DNA of 32,612 nucleotides from Bacillota bacterium (GCA_023389255.1 JAEWER010000013.1:1-32612), one strand, 5' to 3'; counted from the first letter of the stretch, positions 17,004-25,440 are shown. The notes: a model not told the origin generated them from the sequence alone. Translations and numbers: made by a program.

Positions 17004-18113
17004 CTATTCCTCTGTTGCTACCTCTTCATCGGCAAATGCTTCTTGTAGACGTGCTAACATTTCACGTTCTTCTGCTTGATTAATTTGTGATTCACTCTTG
17101 ATATCGATTTTCCAGCCAGTTAAGCGAGAAGCTAACTTAGCATTTTGACCACTTCTACCAATTGCCAGCGATAGTTGTGAATCAGGTACCACAACTTTAG
17201 CAACATTATTTTCATGTAATTCCACACGTGAGATACGAGCAGGACTAATGGCGTTGGCAATGAAATCTTCTGTAATCTCACTCCATTCCACAATGTCGAT
17301 TTTCTCGTTATGCAATTCGTCGATCACATTTTGGACACGCATACCTCTAGGACCAACGCAAGCACCAATTGCATCTACATTGGGATCGTGTGAATATACA
17401 GCAATCTTGGTTCTACTACCTGCATCACGAGACACAGATACGATCTGTACTAAGCCATCACCAATCTCAGGAACTTCCTTTTCAAACAAGCGTCTGACTA
17501 AATTCTCATTCGCACGAGACACAATAACCGTAGTTCTACCTCTGCCTTCCTCTACTCGCTGAATGCAGAATTGCATGTGTTGATGGCTATCGTAGCTATC
17601 TAAACGAGATTGTTCTTTGGCCGGGAGCAAGGCTTCCACACGCTCAATATCAACGATAACGTCACGATAATCTCTGCGTTGCACCACACCATAAACCAGT
17701 TGTCCAATACGACTACTAAATTCACGATGAATTCGTTCTCTCTCCGCTTGAGCTAAGCGTTGAGTGATAACGCTTTTGGCTGTCTGAGCGGCTAAACGAC
17801 CTAAGCTCTTATAATCGATCATCATCTCTAACTCATCGCCAATCTCAAAGTCATCGGACATGGCTTTTGCTTCGGCAAGTGAAATTTGTGTTTGTGGATC
17901 GTCGACAATTTCAACCACTTCACGAGTTACATAAATTGCCATCTCTCCCGTTTCACGGTCGACACTAGCGGTGATATTGTCTGATCCCTTGGTTAAGAAT
18001 TCGCGCTTGTAGGCTGAAACTAAACCTTCTTCAATCGCGTTGAATAATACTTCTGGATCAATACCACGTTCTTCACAAATCTTGTGTAAGGCTTCTACTA
18101 ATTCACTTTTCAT
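17004..18113 (-). CDS. nusA: Transcription termination/antitermination factor NusA
   Basis: NusA binds RNA polymerase and nascent RNA to modulate pausing, intrinsic termination and antitermination. The 369-residue product has an N-terminal polymerase-binding domain (about 1-125), an S1 domain (about 133-200), KH1 (GACVGPRGMRVQNVIDEL at about 250-267) and KH2 (LAIGRSGQNAKLASRLTGW at about 316-334). It lacks the extra C-terminal acidic repeats of Proteobacteria, as expected for Bacillota. It starts nine bases after the rimP stop with an AGGAGG site spanning that stop. Its operon leader contains a terminator-like hairpin that could be its own target. Confidence 0.97.
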   Translation of the reverse strand: MKSELVEALHKICEERGIDPEVLFNAIEEGLVSAYKREFLTKGSDNITASVDRETGEMAIYVTREVVEIVDDPQTQISLAEAKAMSDDFEIGDELEMMIDYKSLGRLAAQTAKSVITQRLAQAERERIHREFSSRIGQLVYGVVQRRDYRDVIVDIERVEALLPAKEQSRLDSYDSHQHMQFCIQRVEEGRGRTTVIVSRANENLVRRLFEKEVPEIGDGLVQIVSVSRDAGSRTKIAVYSHDPNVDAIGACVGPRGMRVQNVIDELHNEKIDIVEWSEITEDFIANAISPARISRVELHENNVAKVVVPDSQLSLAIGRSGQNAKLASRLTGWKIDIKSESQINQAEEREMLARLQEAFADEEVATEE

Positions 18114-18122
18114 GCTGTCCTC

Positions 18123-18602
18123 CTAATCGAAGATTATTTGAAGTGTGACCTTGGCGATATCAGCAAAGTTAATCTGCCTTACTTCCTCAGTTGATCTGAG
18201 CGTGATACCTTGCTCATCGCAATCGATGAGCTCTCCTAACAAGGTCTTTTTTCCTGCTAAACTACCATAAAGTTTTACTTCCACAGCTTCTCCCAAGTGA
18301 CGGATAAAATCAGCAGGAGTGATCAGTGGTCTGTCCAGTCCAGGTGATGACACTTCAAAATAGTCATAGTCCAGTTCTGGGAAATGCTGTTCGATAAATG
18401 GATCTAGTTTTTCGTTGACTAGAGCACATTCATCGATATCTATGCCACCCCGCTTATCTATCAGCAAACGACAAAATAATCTGCCATTTTCTCTGACATA
18501 CTCAACGGCGACCAGCTCAAAGCCTAATTTTTCTACCTCCGGCGTTGCTAACGCATATATTGCTTCCGCTGTAGGTGAATTCATTTTCCTTACTGTTTTC
18601 AC
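18123..18602 (-). CDS. rimP: Ribosome maturation factor RimP
   Basis: RimP binds free 30S subunits and assists their assembly. The 159-residue reading starts at a GTG (18602) with AAGGAG five bases upstream; an ATG at 18584 would give 153 residues and has an AAGG very close to it, so the GTG is preferred. Recognisable segments are LGFELVAVEYVRENGRLFCRLLIDKRGGIDIDEC and the strongly conserved DYDYFEVSSPGLDRPL near the middle, followed by a C-terminal SH3-like domain. It is the first gene of the rimP-nusA-infB run, and its start lies only 15 bases after the T-run of a strong hairpin. Confidence 0.95.
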   Translation of the reverse strand: MKTVRKMNSPTAEAIYALATPEVEKLGFELVAVEYVRENGRLFCRLLIDKRGGIDIDECALVNEKLDPFIEQHFPELDYDYFEVSSPGLDRPLITPADFIRHLGEAVEVKLYGSLAGKKTLLGELIDCDEQGITLRSTEEVRQINFADIAKVTLQIIFD

Positions 18603-18616
18603 TCTTGCTCCTTCGA

Positions 18617-18647
18617 CAAAAACAAAGAGCGGGGAACTCCCCGCTCT
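18617..18647 (-). terminator. Intrinsic terminator between ftsY and rimP, possible rimP leader attenuator
   Basis: On the minus strand a 9-bp GC-rich perfect stem (AGAGCGGGG pairing with CCCCGCTCT, 18647-18626) with a 4-base loop is followed by TTGTTTTTG. It lies after ftsY and ends 15 bases before the rimP GTG. It should end the rnc-smc-ftsY transcript. If the candidate promoter at 18674-18702 is used, it also lies inside the rimP leader. A small CAGA/TCTG hairpin (18650-18660) sits directly upstream. Confidence 0.88.
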
Positions 18648-18673
18648 CTCAGAAAATCTGTGATAGCTTCTTT

Positions 18674-18702
18674 AGTATAGTCATCATTGCTTATGATTGC
18701 AA
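18674..18702 (-). promoter_or_regulatory. Candidate promoter for the rimP-nusA-infB operon inside the ftsY 3' end
   Basis: TTGCAA (18702-18697) and TATACT (18679-18674) are separated by 17 bases on the minus strand. The -10 matches consensus at five of six positions and the -35 at four. The -35 overlaps the last codons of ftsY. Transcription from about 18667 would put the 18617-18647 hairpin in the 5' leader of rimP. Confidence 0.5.
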
Positions 18703-19620
18703 AGTTTCTGGATTAGGTAACAAAGACTCGACAAATTTTTCACGCGAAAATGTTTGTAGATCATCAATTCCTTCCCCTAAACCAGCCAGTTTAATTGGTA
18801 GTTTTGTTTCATGCGCGACGGCCAAAGCAATGCCACCTTTGGCATTACCATCCAGCTTGCTCAAAACAATGCCATCAATTGATGTAATTTGGCTGAAAGC
18901 TTTAGCCTGTTGCAAAGCGTTTTGTCCAGTTGTAGCATCTATGGTTAGTAGAGCTTGTGTTACATGATCTTCACCGCTCTTATCAATTACACGGTGAATC
19001 TTAGCTAACTCTTCCATTAGGTTCTGCTTGTTGTGCAATCTACCTGCTGTATCAACAATCAAAAGATCGTATTGTCTTGCTTGCGCTGAACGTAGAGCAT
19101 CGTAGACGACCGAAGCGGCATCTGAACCAGTAGCTTGAGCCACAATGGGTACCTCAGCTCTATTGGCCCATTCACGTAATTGTTCGACTGCAGCTGCTCT
19201 AAAGGTATCTGCTGCGCAGAGCATAACTCTCTTGCCTTGCCTGCGATAATGTTGAGCTAACTTACCACTGGTTGTGGTCTTACCTGTACCATTTACGCCA
19301 ATCATCAATAGAACATTGAGTTTGTTATCAACCAATTGTAGTGGCTTATCTTCACCTAACACCGTGAGCATGCCTTGTTGCAATGTATTTAGCACAGCTT
19401 CAGTTGACCAATCACCCGTGCGTTTAATTTCATCTCTTATCTCAGACAGTAAATGTGTGGCACAAGGCACTCCACAATCGGCCTGGACTAGAATCATCTC
19501 TAATTCATCTAATTGATCTTCATCAAAATAACCCAAGTGAGCAGCAATACGATTGATGCTGGATGTCATGAAATTTCTAGTTTTTTCTAGACCACGCTTA
19601 AATGAATCCAATAAACCCAT
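18691..19620 (-). CDS. ftsY: Signal recognition particle receptor FtsY
   Basis: This SRP-receptor GTPase pairs with Ffh to deliver membrane-protein ribosome complexes to the translocon. The 309-residue product consists of an N domain (about 1-95) and a G domain with G1 GVNGTGKTT (108-116), CAADTFRAAAVEQL (135-148), DTAGRLHNK (190-198), TIDATTGQNA, LSKLDGNAKGG and GLGEGIDDLQTF at the C-terminus. It lacks the long acidic A domain of Proteobacteria, as usual in Bacillota. GAGAGG lies seven bases before the ATG and smc ends 17 bases upstream. smc-ftsY is a classic Bacillota pair. ffh, often next, is not in this window. Confidence 0.97.
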   Translation of the reverse strand: MGLLDSFKRGLEKTRNFMTSSINRIAAHLGYFDEDQLDELEMILVQADCGVPCATHLLSEIRDEIKRTGDWSTEAVLNTLQQGMLTVLGEDKPLQLVDNKLNVLLMIGVNGTGKTTTSGKLAQHYRRQGKRVMLCAADTFRAAAVEQLREWANRAEVPIVAQATGSDAASVVYDALRSAQARQYDLLIVDTAGRLHNKQNLMEELAKIHRVIDKSGEDHVTQALLTIDATTGQNALQQAKAFSQITSIDGIVLSKLDGNAKGGIALAVAHETKLPIKLAGLGEGIDDLQTFSREKFVESLLPNPETLQS

Positions 19621-19637
19621 AGCTTTTCCTCTCTAAT

Positions 19638-22600
19638 CTAGTCTGCATCTGTTAGTGCCAGCGATAGCAATTTGGAAACGCCACGCTCCTTCATGGTAAC
19701 GCCATATAATCTTTCGGCTGCTTCCATCGTACCTTTACGGTGCGTGATTAAAACGAACTGCGATTTATCTGTGTAATTGCGTATATATTCCGTAAAACGC
19801 AATACGTTAGCATCATCCAGTGCAGATTCCACTTCGTCCAACACACAAAACGGCGATGGTCTGAGTTTGAAAATCGCAAACATTAAAGCAATAGCTGTCA
19901 GCGATCTCTCACCGCCCGAAAGCAATGCTAAACTTTGTAATCTTTTACCCGGAGGTTGTGCTTTAATTTCAATACCACACTCCAGCAAATTATCACCCGA
20001 TAAAACTAACTCTGCCTTACCGCCCATAAATAAATCATGGAACACCTGACTGAAATTTTGGTTAATCAAAGCAAATTGTTCGCTGAATTGCTGATACATG
20101 TTTTGTTCCAAATCTTTGATCACAGAGAGCAGATCGCGTTTGGCACCCTCTATGTCCTGCTTTTGGTCAGTAATATAAGTGTATCGCTCGCTCAACTCCT
20201 GATATTCTTCAATGGCGGCATGATTGATAGCGCCCAACTCTTTCAATTGTTTTCGGTAATTATTTAGCGCTTCTCTTTGCTCACCAATGCTACCTTCAAC
20301 CTCACATTGCATCTCAAGCGCATCAGGATAAGCGATTTCATAAGTTTCCCACAGTCTGTTTTTCAGATCGTGGTTTTGTTGGTCTATGCGCTCACTTTTA
20401 CGCTCCAAGCGTTCTATGGCAATTTGTAACTCCGCATCCCTAGCGGTCAGATCTTCATTTTGGGCAAACAGCTGTTGCTGTTTGGCATGTGCTTCTTCTC
20501 TGTTAAATTCTTCTTTGGCTAGATTTTGTTCTGCTAATTCAAGCGTCTGTTTTAGTTTAGCTAATTCTTCAACTGCGACCTCACCTCGCTCGGCTAATGC
20601 TTGCTTTTCAGCATGAATTCTCTCTAAACGTTGCTCAATATCGGTTTCACGTTGCTGATTATTAGCCAACAACAGTTGCATTTGCTGTTCTAGATCATCC
20701 AGACTACGTTGTCTTTGCATTACCATACTGACAGCAACTTTGATTTCAGTTAATTCCTCACGCAACTTGTCACGTTCTGCTCCATGGTCTACCCCACCTT
20801 TGAGCAAATCATCTAGTTGCTGTTCTAGTTCGGCTAATCGCTTTTCGCTTGTGTTCAGTATTTGCTTTAATTCTTCACTTTGCTTCTTGCTTTCTTCTAA
20901 TAACTGTTCTGCTTTCAGTCTGCTATCTTCTAATCGCTCCAGTACTTGATGCAAACGCTCCTGTGTCTGTTCTTCCAGTTTGTGTTGGTTGCGCATCTCA
21001 GCCAAAGAATTAGCCAAGCTTACACCTGCTGTTTCAAATTCTTTTAACTCATCTTCTAAGTTAGTTATTAGATTCTTGCACACTTCAGCTTTTTGTCTTC
21101 GCTCTGTGAGTTCTATAGCTAATTTTTCGCTTTGAGCTGCTAAGCGTCTTTGCTCCGCTGAACGAGCAAGAATACCACTACCCGAGTGCTTATCCCTACC
21201 ACCTGTCATAGAGCCACCAGCGTTGATCACATCACCAGTCAAAGTAACAATCCGGAATCGACGATCACACAGATCAGATAAACGCAGAGCGTGCTCCATA
21301 TCAGTTGCGATCAGAATACGTCCGAGTAAGTAATCAATTAAATCTTGATATTTTTCTTGACAACGCACGGCATCGGCAGCAATACAATCGAGTTCTTTAC
21401 CAAACTTGCGATATTCATCTGTCGATAACACTCTGCCACGCATCACATCAAGGGGTAGAAAAGTTGCACGACCTAAGCGTTCCTTTTTCAAAAAGTCAAT
21501 TAAACGCACAGCATCACTGCGCTTAGCTGTGACAATATTTTGCAGATTAGCTCCGAGCGCTATTTCAATAGCTAAAGCATACTTACTATCGACCTCAATC
21601 AAATCACTTAAAGGTCCTAACACACCAGCACCTGATGTTTTATTTTGTTCAATAGCACTGAGCAACTGCTTAATTGTGTGATTAAATCCTGCACGCTCTT
21701 GCATCAAGCGGTTAAGTGTTTGTAGGCGATACTTATTGCTATCAATCTCTGCTTGCAAACGATGTTCAGCCGTTGTTAGCTCCAACAATGTCTTTTCTTC
21801 AGCCTGTATTTTTGCTTTGCGTTCAGCTAGTTGAGCATTTAATTGCTCAAGTTCTTTTTGTTGTTCAGCCAGCTTCATCGCTAATTCCTGCAGACGTTTT
21901 TCACTAGCTTTTAGTTCATCGCTTTGGCTGGACATTTCAGCATTATCACGAGCTTGTTGTTCCTCGCCCATACGCAAGAGCGATTGTTGCTCCAGTAAAC
22001 TTTGTCTGTGCAAAAAAACTTGCTCTTTCGCTTGATCTCGCTTTTGGACTAGCTCAGTTTGCATTCTTTCTTGCTCTGCTAGTAGCTTGTCTAACTCTTG
22101 GCACTTTTGCTCACATTTTTGCTGTGATTCTTGTTTTAAAGCTAACTCTTCTGCCAATTCTTTGCGCTTACTCTGACGTTGTTCTACCGCAAAAATCCAC
22201 TCTTTAACTTGCTTGCGCAATTGCTCTTGTTCGGTTTGTAAATTAGTTTGTTCCTGTTCTAAAAGACTTAATTGACGTTGTTCTTCTGCACCTTTAGCTT
22301 CTGCCGAACGCAATTGGTTTTGGGCATCCCGTACAGCTTCTTTTTTTGTCTCAATCTTTTGTGCGAAATCTGTAAATTCTTGATTGAGTGCGCTTAACCC
22401 TTCTAACACCTGCGCCTTTTGTTGCTGCAGTTGTTGCCTGTCCGCTACCAGTAACTGATGTTGTTCAGTCACTTCTTGGGCACTTCGATCATTGTTCTCG
22501 ACATCTCGCACCGTTAAAGCGACATCTAAATTGAGCATTTGGCGAGAAATAGCATTATACTTTTTGGTTTTCTCTGCTTGTTTGGCTAACGGCTTTAGAC

Positions 22601-23201
22601 GTTGTTCGATCTCGCCTAAAATATCAGTCACTCTCTCTAAATTTTGTTCTGTACGATTTAATTTGCGTTCAGCTTCTTGTTTGCGCAATTTGTACTTCAC
22701 AATACCGACTGCTTCATCAAAAATACGTCTGCGATCTTCAGCTTTATCGCTCAAGATCTCGTCTACTCTACCTTGGCCAATAATTGAATAGCCATCACGA
22801 CCTATGCCTGTATCAGCAAATAATTCAACAATATCTTTGAGTCGACATTGTGCCTTGTTGATGAGATATTCACTTTCGCCACTGCGGTAATAACGCCGTG
22901 TAACCTCCACCGTGTCAAACTCTAATGACAAAGCGTGATCACTGTTATCGAAGAGAATCGAAACTTCGGCGTAGCCCATCTGCCGTCTTGTTTCCGTACC
23001 ATTAAAAATGACTTCCGCCATTTTACTGGCACGCAAAGAGCGTGAACTCTGTTCACCTAAAACCCAACGAATAGCATCTGAAACATTGGATTTACCTGAA
23101 CCATTAGGGCCTACAATCGCTGTGATGCCTTCGTGAAACTCAATCACAGTAGGTTCAGGAAATGATTTGAATCCTTGAATTTTTAACGCTTTTAAATACA
23201 T
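19638..23201 (-). CDS. smc: Chromosome segregation ATPase SMC
   Basis: SMC is the core of the condensin-like complex (with ScpA and ScpB) that compacts and segregates the chromosome. Its 1187 residues follow the full plan: N-terminal ATPase half with Walker A GPNGSGKS (31-38), a long coiled coil (about 170-500), a hinge (about 510-680, ending in the GGSMTGG region), a returning coiled coil, and the C-terminal half with signature LSGGE (1094-1098) and Walker B FCVLDEVESALDD (about 1118-1130). The length is normal for the family. The ATG lies six bases after the rnc stop with only a weak ribosome-binding site, suggesting coupling to rnc. Confidence 0.98.
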   Translation of the reverse strand: MYLKALKIQGFKSFPEPTVIEFHEGITAIVGPNGSGKSNVSDAIRWVLGEQSSRSLRASKMAEVIFNGTETRRQMGYAEVSILFDNSDHALSLEFDTVEVTRRYYRSGESEYLINKAQCRLKDIVELFADTGIGRDGYSIIGQGRVDEILSDKAEDRRRIFDEAVGIVKYKLRKQEAERKLNRTEQNLERVTDILGEIEQRLKPLAKQAEKTKKYNAISRQMLNLDVALTVRDVENNDRSAQEVTEQHQLLVADRQQLQQQKAQVLEGLSALNQEFTDFAQKIETKKEAVRDAQNQLRSAEAKGAEEQRQLSLLEQEQTNLQTEQEQLRKQVKEWIFAVEQRQSKRKELAEELALKQESQQKCEQKCQELDKLLAEQERMQTELVQKRDQAKEQVFLHRQSLLEQQSLLRMGEEQQARDNAEMSSQSDELKASEKRLQELAMKLAEQQKELEQLNAQLAERKAKIQAEEKTLLELTTAEHRLQAEIDSNKYRLQTLNRLMQERAGFNHTIKQLLSAIEQNKTSGAGVLGPLSDLIEVDSKYALAIEIALGANLQNIVTAKRSDAVRLIDFLKKERLGRATFLPLDVMRGRVLSTDEYRKFGKELDCIAADAVRCQEKYQDLIDYLLGRILIATDMEHALRLSDLCDRRFRIVTLTGDVINAGGSMTGGRDKHSGSGILARSAEQRRLAAQSEKLAIELTERRQKAEVCKNLITNLEDELKEFETAGVSLANSLAEMRNQHKLEEQTQERLHQVLERLEDSRLKAEQLLEESKKQSEELKQILNTSEKRLAELEQQLDDLLKGGVDHGAERDKLREELTEIKVAVSMVMQRQRSLDDLEQQMQLLLANNQQRETDIEQRLERIHAEKQALAERGEVAVEELAKLKQTLELAEQNLAKEEFNREEAHAKQQQLFAQNEDLTARDAELQIAIERLERKSERIDQQNHDLKNRLWETYEIAYPDALEMQCEVEGSIGEQREALNNYRKQLKELGAINHAAIEEYQELSERYTYITDQKQDIEGAKRDLLSVIKDLEQNMYQQFSEQFALINQNFSQVFHDLFMGGKAELVLSGDNLLECGIEIKAQPPGKRLQSLALLSGGERSLTAIALMFAIFKLRPSPFCVLDEVESALDDANVLRFTEYIRNYTDKSQFVLITHRKGTMEAAERLYGVTMKERGVSKLLSLALTDAD

Positions 23202-23207
23202 CTCGGT

Positions 23208-23909
23208 TTAGAGTTTAATCAATTTAGCTGCTTCTTTCGCGGCTAATTGATCCGCTTGTTTCTTATTACCAGCCACACCTTTACCCACAACTCTGCCGTT
23301 GAGTGTTAGAACTCTAGTAAAGTGAATATCGTGGGATGGTCCCTCACTGCTCTCAGTTGTAAAACTGTAATCATAATTATGAGCTTGACAATACTGAATG
23401 AAAAGAGACTTAAAATCGTAGATCAATTTGCCGGAAATAGCTCTCTCCGTCATTTCTGCAAAGTGTTCTTCGATAAAGGCTTTAGCCCTATCGTATCCCT
23501 GATCTAAATAAAGCGCTCCAATAACTGCTTCCATCGCATCACAGAGTACGCTATCTTTTTCTCGATCTCCTGATTTCTCTGCGCCATTCCCGAGTAGCAA
23601 ATAGGAATCTAGCCCAATTTCTCTGGCAATAGCGGCTTGAGTTTCTTCCCTGACTATCAGCGATCTTAGATTTGTCAACTTGCCTTCATCAACTTCTGGC
23701 AAACGCTGATATAACTCAGCTGAGATTACCAGTTGCAACACTGTATCGCCTAGATATTCAAGACGCTCATTATGCTCTAAACCCAAGTAGTCATTCTCAA
23801 AAGCATATGTTGAATGTGTGAGCGCTTTGAGCAAGAGTTCCCAATCCGCAAAATTCAATTGCATTTTATGGGCAAAAGTTTGTATATGTGCGATTAGTTT
23901 CTTCTTCAT
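23208..23909 (-). CDS. rnc: Ribonuclease III
   Basis: RNase III cleaves double-stranded RNA, processing pre-rRNA and regulating mRNAs. The 233-residue product has the signature HNERLEYLGDTVLQL (46-60), the second acidic cluster around DAMEAVIGALYLDQG, and a C-terminal dsRNA-binding domain (about 162-233, ending KKQADQLAAKEAAKLIK). The ATG at 23909 has only a weak GGA upstream. It sits 14 bases after the terminator-like hairpin that follows acpP, leaving little room for its own promoter. acpP-rnc-smc-ftsY is the standard Bacillota arrangement. Confidence 0.97.
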   Translation of the reverse strand: MKKKLIAHIQTFAHKMQLNFADWELLLKALTHSTYAFENDYLGLEHNERLEYLGDTVLQLVISAELYQRLPEVDEGKLTNLRSLIVREETQAAIAREIGLDSYLLLGNGAEKSGDREKDSVLCDAMEAVIGALYLDQGYDRAKAFIEEHFAEMTERAISGKLIYDFKSLFIQYCQAHNYDYSFTTESSEGPSHDIHFTRVLTLNGRVVGKGVAGNKKQADQLAAKEAAKLIKL

Positions 23910-23917
23910 TCGTCCAT

Positions 23918-23946
23918 CAATAAAAAAGGAGCTCTAAGCTCCTTTT
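23918..23946 (-). terminator. Intrinsic terminator downstream of acpP
   Basis: On the minus strand a perfect 10-bp stem, AAAAGGAGCT pairing with AGCTCCTTTT (23946-23924) with a 3-base loop, runs into TTATTG, giving six consecutive Ts at the stem end. It lies 18 bases after the acpP stop and 14 bases before the rnc start. It should separate acpP from rnc, at least partly. Confidence 0.85.
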
Positions 23947-23964
23947 ATTTAGCATTTCGGGTGC

Positions 23965-24204
23965 TTAGAGCGAATTCTCGATGTAAGCAACGGCATCGCC
24001 TACAGTCTTAATTCTTTCCGCTTCCTCATCTGGAATAGTAATTTCAAATTCATTCTCTAGATCTAACACTAAATCCACAATATCTAAGGAATCAGCATTG
24101 AGATCATCGATGAAATCAGATTCCAAGGTGATGCTATCAGCATCAATGCTCAATTGTTCGGCTAAAATGCCTTTAACTTTTGCGAAAATTTCTGCATGTG
24201 TCAT
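23965..24204 (-). CDS. acpP: Acyl carrier protein (AcpP)
   Basis: ACP carries growing acyl chains on a phosphopantetheine arm during type II fatty-acid synthesis and donates them for phospholipid synthesis. The start is the ATG at 24204 (79 residues), with AGGAAGG eight bases upstream; the TTG at 24228 would add eight residues ahead of that site. The acidic helical product has the DDLNADSLDIVDLVL motif with the modified serine at 39, and IPDEEAERIKTVGDAVAYI at the C-terminal end. It has its own candidate promoter and its own terminator, so it may be transcribed separately, as suits an abundant protein. The fab genes that often precede it are not nearby; pgsA is. Confidence 0.97.
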   Translation of the reverse strand: MTHAEIFAKVKGILAEQLSIDADSITLESDFIDDLNADSLDIVDLVLDLENEFEITIPDEEAERIKTVGDAVAYIENSL

Positions 24205-24229
24205 AAAATCTACCTTCCTCTCAAGCACT

Positions 24230-24248
24230 GATATTTTTAGAAAATATC
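24230..24248. repeat. Perfect 19-bp inverted repeat over the acpP promoter, possible operator
   Basis: GATATTTT-TAG-AAAATATC has perfect 8-bp arms and a 3-base centre. It covers the candidate -10 (24239-24234) and the adjacent spacer of the acpP promoter, a place where a dimeric repressor would block polymerase. It does not resemble the FapR or FabT sites I know. No T-run follows, so it is not a terminator for pgsA. Confidence 0.5.
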
Positions 24249-24262
24249 TCCCAGCTTGTCAA
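24234..24262 (-). promoter_or_regulatory. Candidate acpP promoter
   Basis: A consensus TTGACA (24262-24257) is followed after 17 bases by TAAAAA (24239-24234), a four-of-six -10, on the minus strand. It lies in the 72 bases between the pgsA stop and the acpP ATG, and transcription would start near 24227. Confidence 0.6.
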
Positions 24263-24276
24263 GCAAACAAATTTTA

Positions 24277-24882
24277 CTAATGTTCTTGTAAAAATTGTCG
24301 ATTGCGTAAGAAGTAATCAACACCTGACCATAAAGTCATAATAAAAGCAATTCCTACTAGCACATAATTGATAGGGCCGAGCCAGCTCACACTACGCCAA
24401 TCAGTACTGCCAGAAACATAGCCGGCTATAATAGGCATTGCTAACAACCAAATGAGGGCAAACATCTGCGTTACTGTCTTAATTTTTCCTAGCCAGCCAG
24501 CTGCAATTACCACGCCCTGTTCAGCAGCTAATGTGCGCAAGCCTGTAACGGCAAATTCACGAGCCAAAATTACCACGACCACCATCGGATGAACCATTCC
24601 CCAAGTAGAAGCAACTATAAAAGTGGAAATTACCAACATCTTGTCTGCGATTGGGTCTAAGAACTTACCCATATTGGTGACTAAATTCTGACGTCTAGCG
24701 ATTTGACCGTCTAAAAAATCTGTGATCGATGCCACACAGAAAACAACTAGAGCTAACCAGCGTGCTGTGAGTGAATCACTGAAGTTTTGCCACTGTTCGA
24801 TAGGTAGCAAGGGTACCATTATACCAATCAGTATTGGGATCAAAATGATGCGCATAACGGTGAGTCTGTTAGGTAAATTCAT
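24277..24882 (-). CDS. pgsA: CDP-diacylglycerol-glycerol-3-phosphate phosphatidyltransferase (PgsA)
   Basis: This membrane enzyme makes phosphatidylglycerol phosphate from CDP-diacylglycerol and glycerol 3-phosphate, committing lipid to phosphatidylglycerol. The 201-residue product has several hydrophobic helices and the complete CDP-alcohol phosphotransferase signature from Asp55 to Asp80: D55, D58-G59, A62-R63, G72, D76 and D80. It starts MNLPNRLTVMRI, typical of PgsA, with GAGGA seven bases upstream and 18 bases after recX. In many Bacillota the order is pgsA-cinA-recA; here it is cinA-recA-recX-pgsA. Phosphatidylglycerol is the lipid donor for Lgt, also in this window. Confidence 0.94.
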   Translation of the reverse strand: MNLPNRLTVMRIILIPILIGIMVPLLPIEQWQNFSDSLTARWLALVVFCVASITDFLDGQIARRQNLVTNMGKFLDPIADKMLVISTFIVASTWGMVHPMVVVVILAREFAVTGLRTLAAEQGVVIAAGWLGKIKTVTQMFALIWLLAMPIIAGYVSGSTDWRSVSWLGPINYVLVGIAFIMTLWSGVDYFLRNRQFLQEH

Positions 24883-24900
24883 TTATTCGTCCTCATCAAT

Positions 24901-25440
24901 CTATTGCAATTGTTCAAGTGCTGTCTTAATCAAGCGATAGCTATACCCTCTGCTCATTAGATGGCGCACTCGCTTAGGTTCGGGCATAGAGAGTAACTTG
25001 CTCGCCTGTAATTCTACATATTCTGCCAAAGTTATTTCGTCTGCTGGCAAGCGACCACACATAGCTTTAGCCACCTTGGGCGTTACTCCATTTTGCAGAC
25101 ACAGCTGATAGATACGCCCTCTACTCTTTTGTTTATACCCCGTGTGGCGCCAAAACAAGCGCTGACAATACTCTGCCTCATCTAGCAAATTGCGTTCTTT
25201 GAGATAGCAGATTACATCTTCAATAACTTCTTTACTATAGCCATTTTGCAGAAGTATCATTTTAACCCGTTTGCTAGGTCTGGCCGGATCGCGCAAGACA
25301 TAGCGCAAAGCACGTCGATAGGCACGACTTAACTCACTGCTTTCATCTCTGATTATTCTTTCAAAATAATCAGAAAAGCTTTCATCTTCGGCAAATTGCG
25401 TCGAATCTAAATTGGCTAAAAACTGCTCGGCATCCAGCAT
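24901..25440 (-). CDS. recX: Regulatory protein RecX
   Basis: RecX modulates RecA by binding its filament and limiting extension or activity. The 179-residue product is basic and helical, with RecX-type three-helix repeats: RRALRYVLRDPARPSKRVKMILLQNGYSKEVIEDVICYLKERNLLDE matches the first repeat with its characteristic LKERNLLDEAEYC link, and RHLMSRGYSYRLIKTALEQL ends the last. The ATG lies one base after the recA stop (TAATATG), so the two are almost certainly co-translated. The N-terminal 45 residues are acidic and less conserved. Confidence 0.92.
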   Translation of the reverse strand: MLDAEQFLANLDSTQFAEDESFSDYFERIIRDESSELSRAYRRALRYVLRDPARPSKRVKMILLQNGYSKEVIEDVICYLKERNLLDEAEYCQRLFWRHTGYKQKSRGRIYQLCLQNGVTPKVAKAMCGRLPADEITLAEYVELQASKLLSMPEPKRVRHLMSRGYSYRLIKTALEQLQ

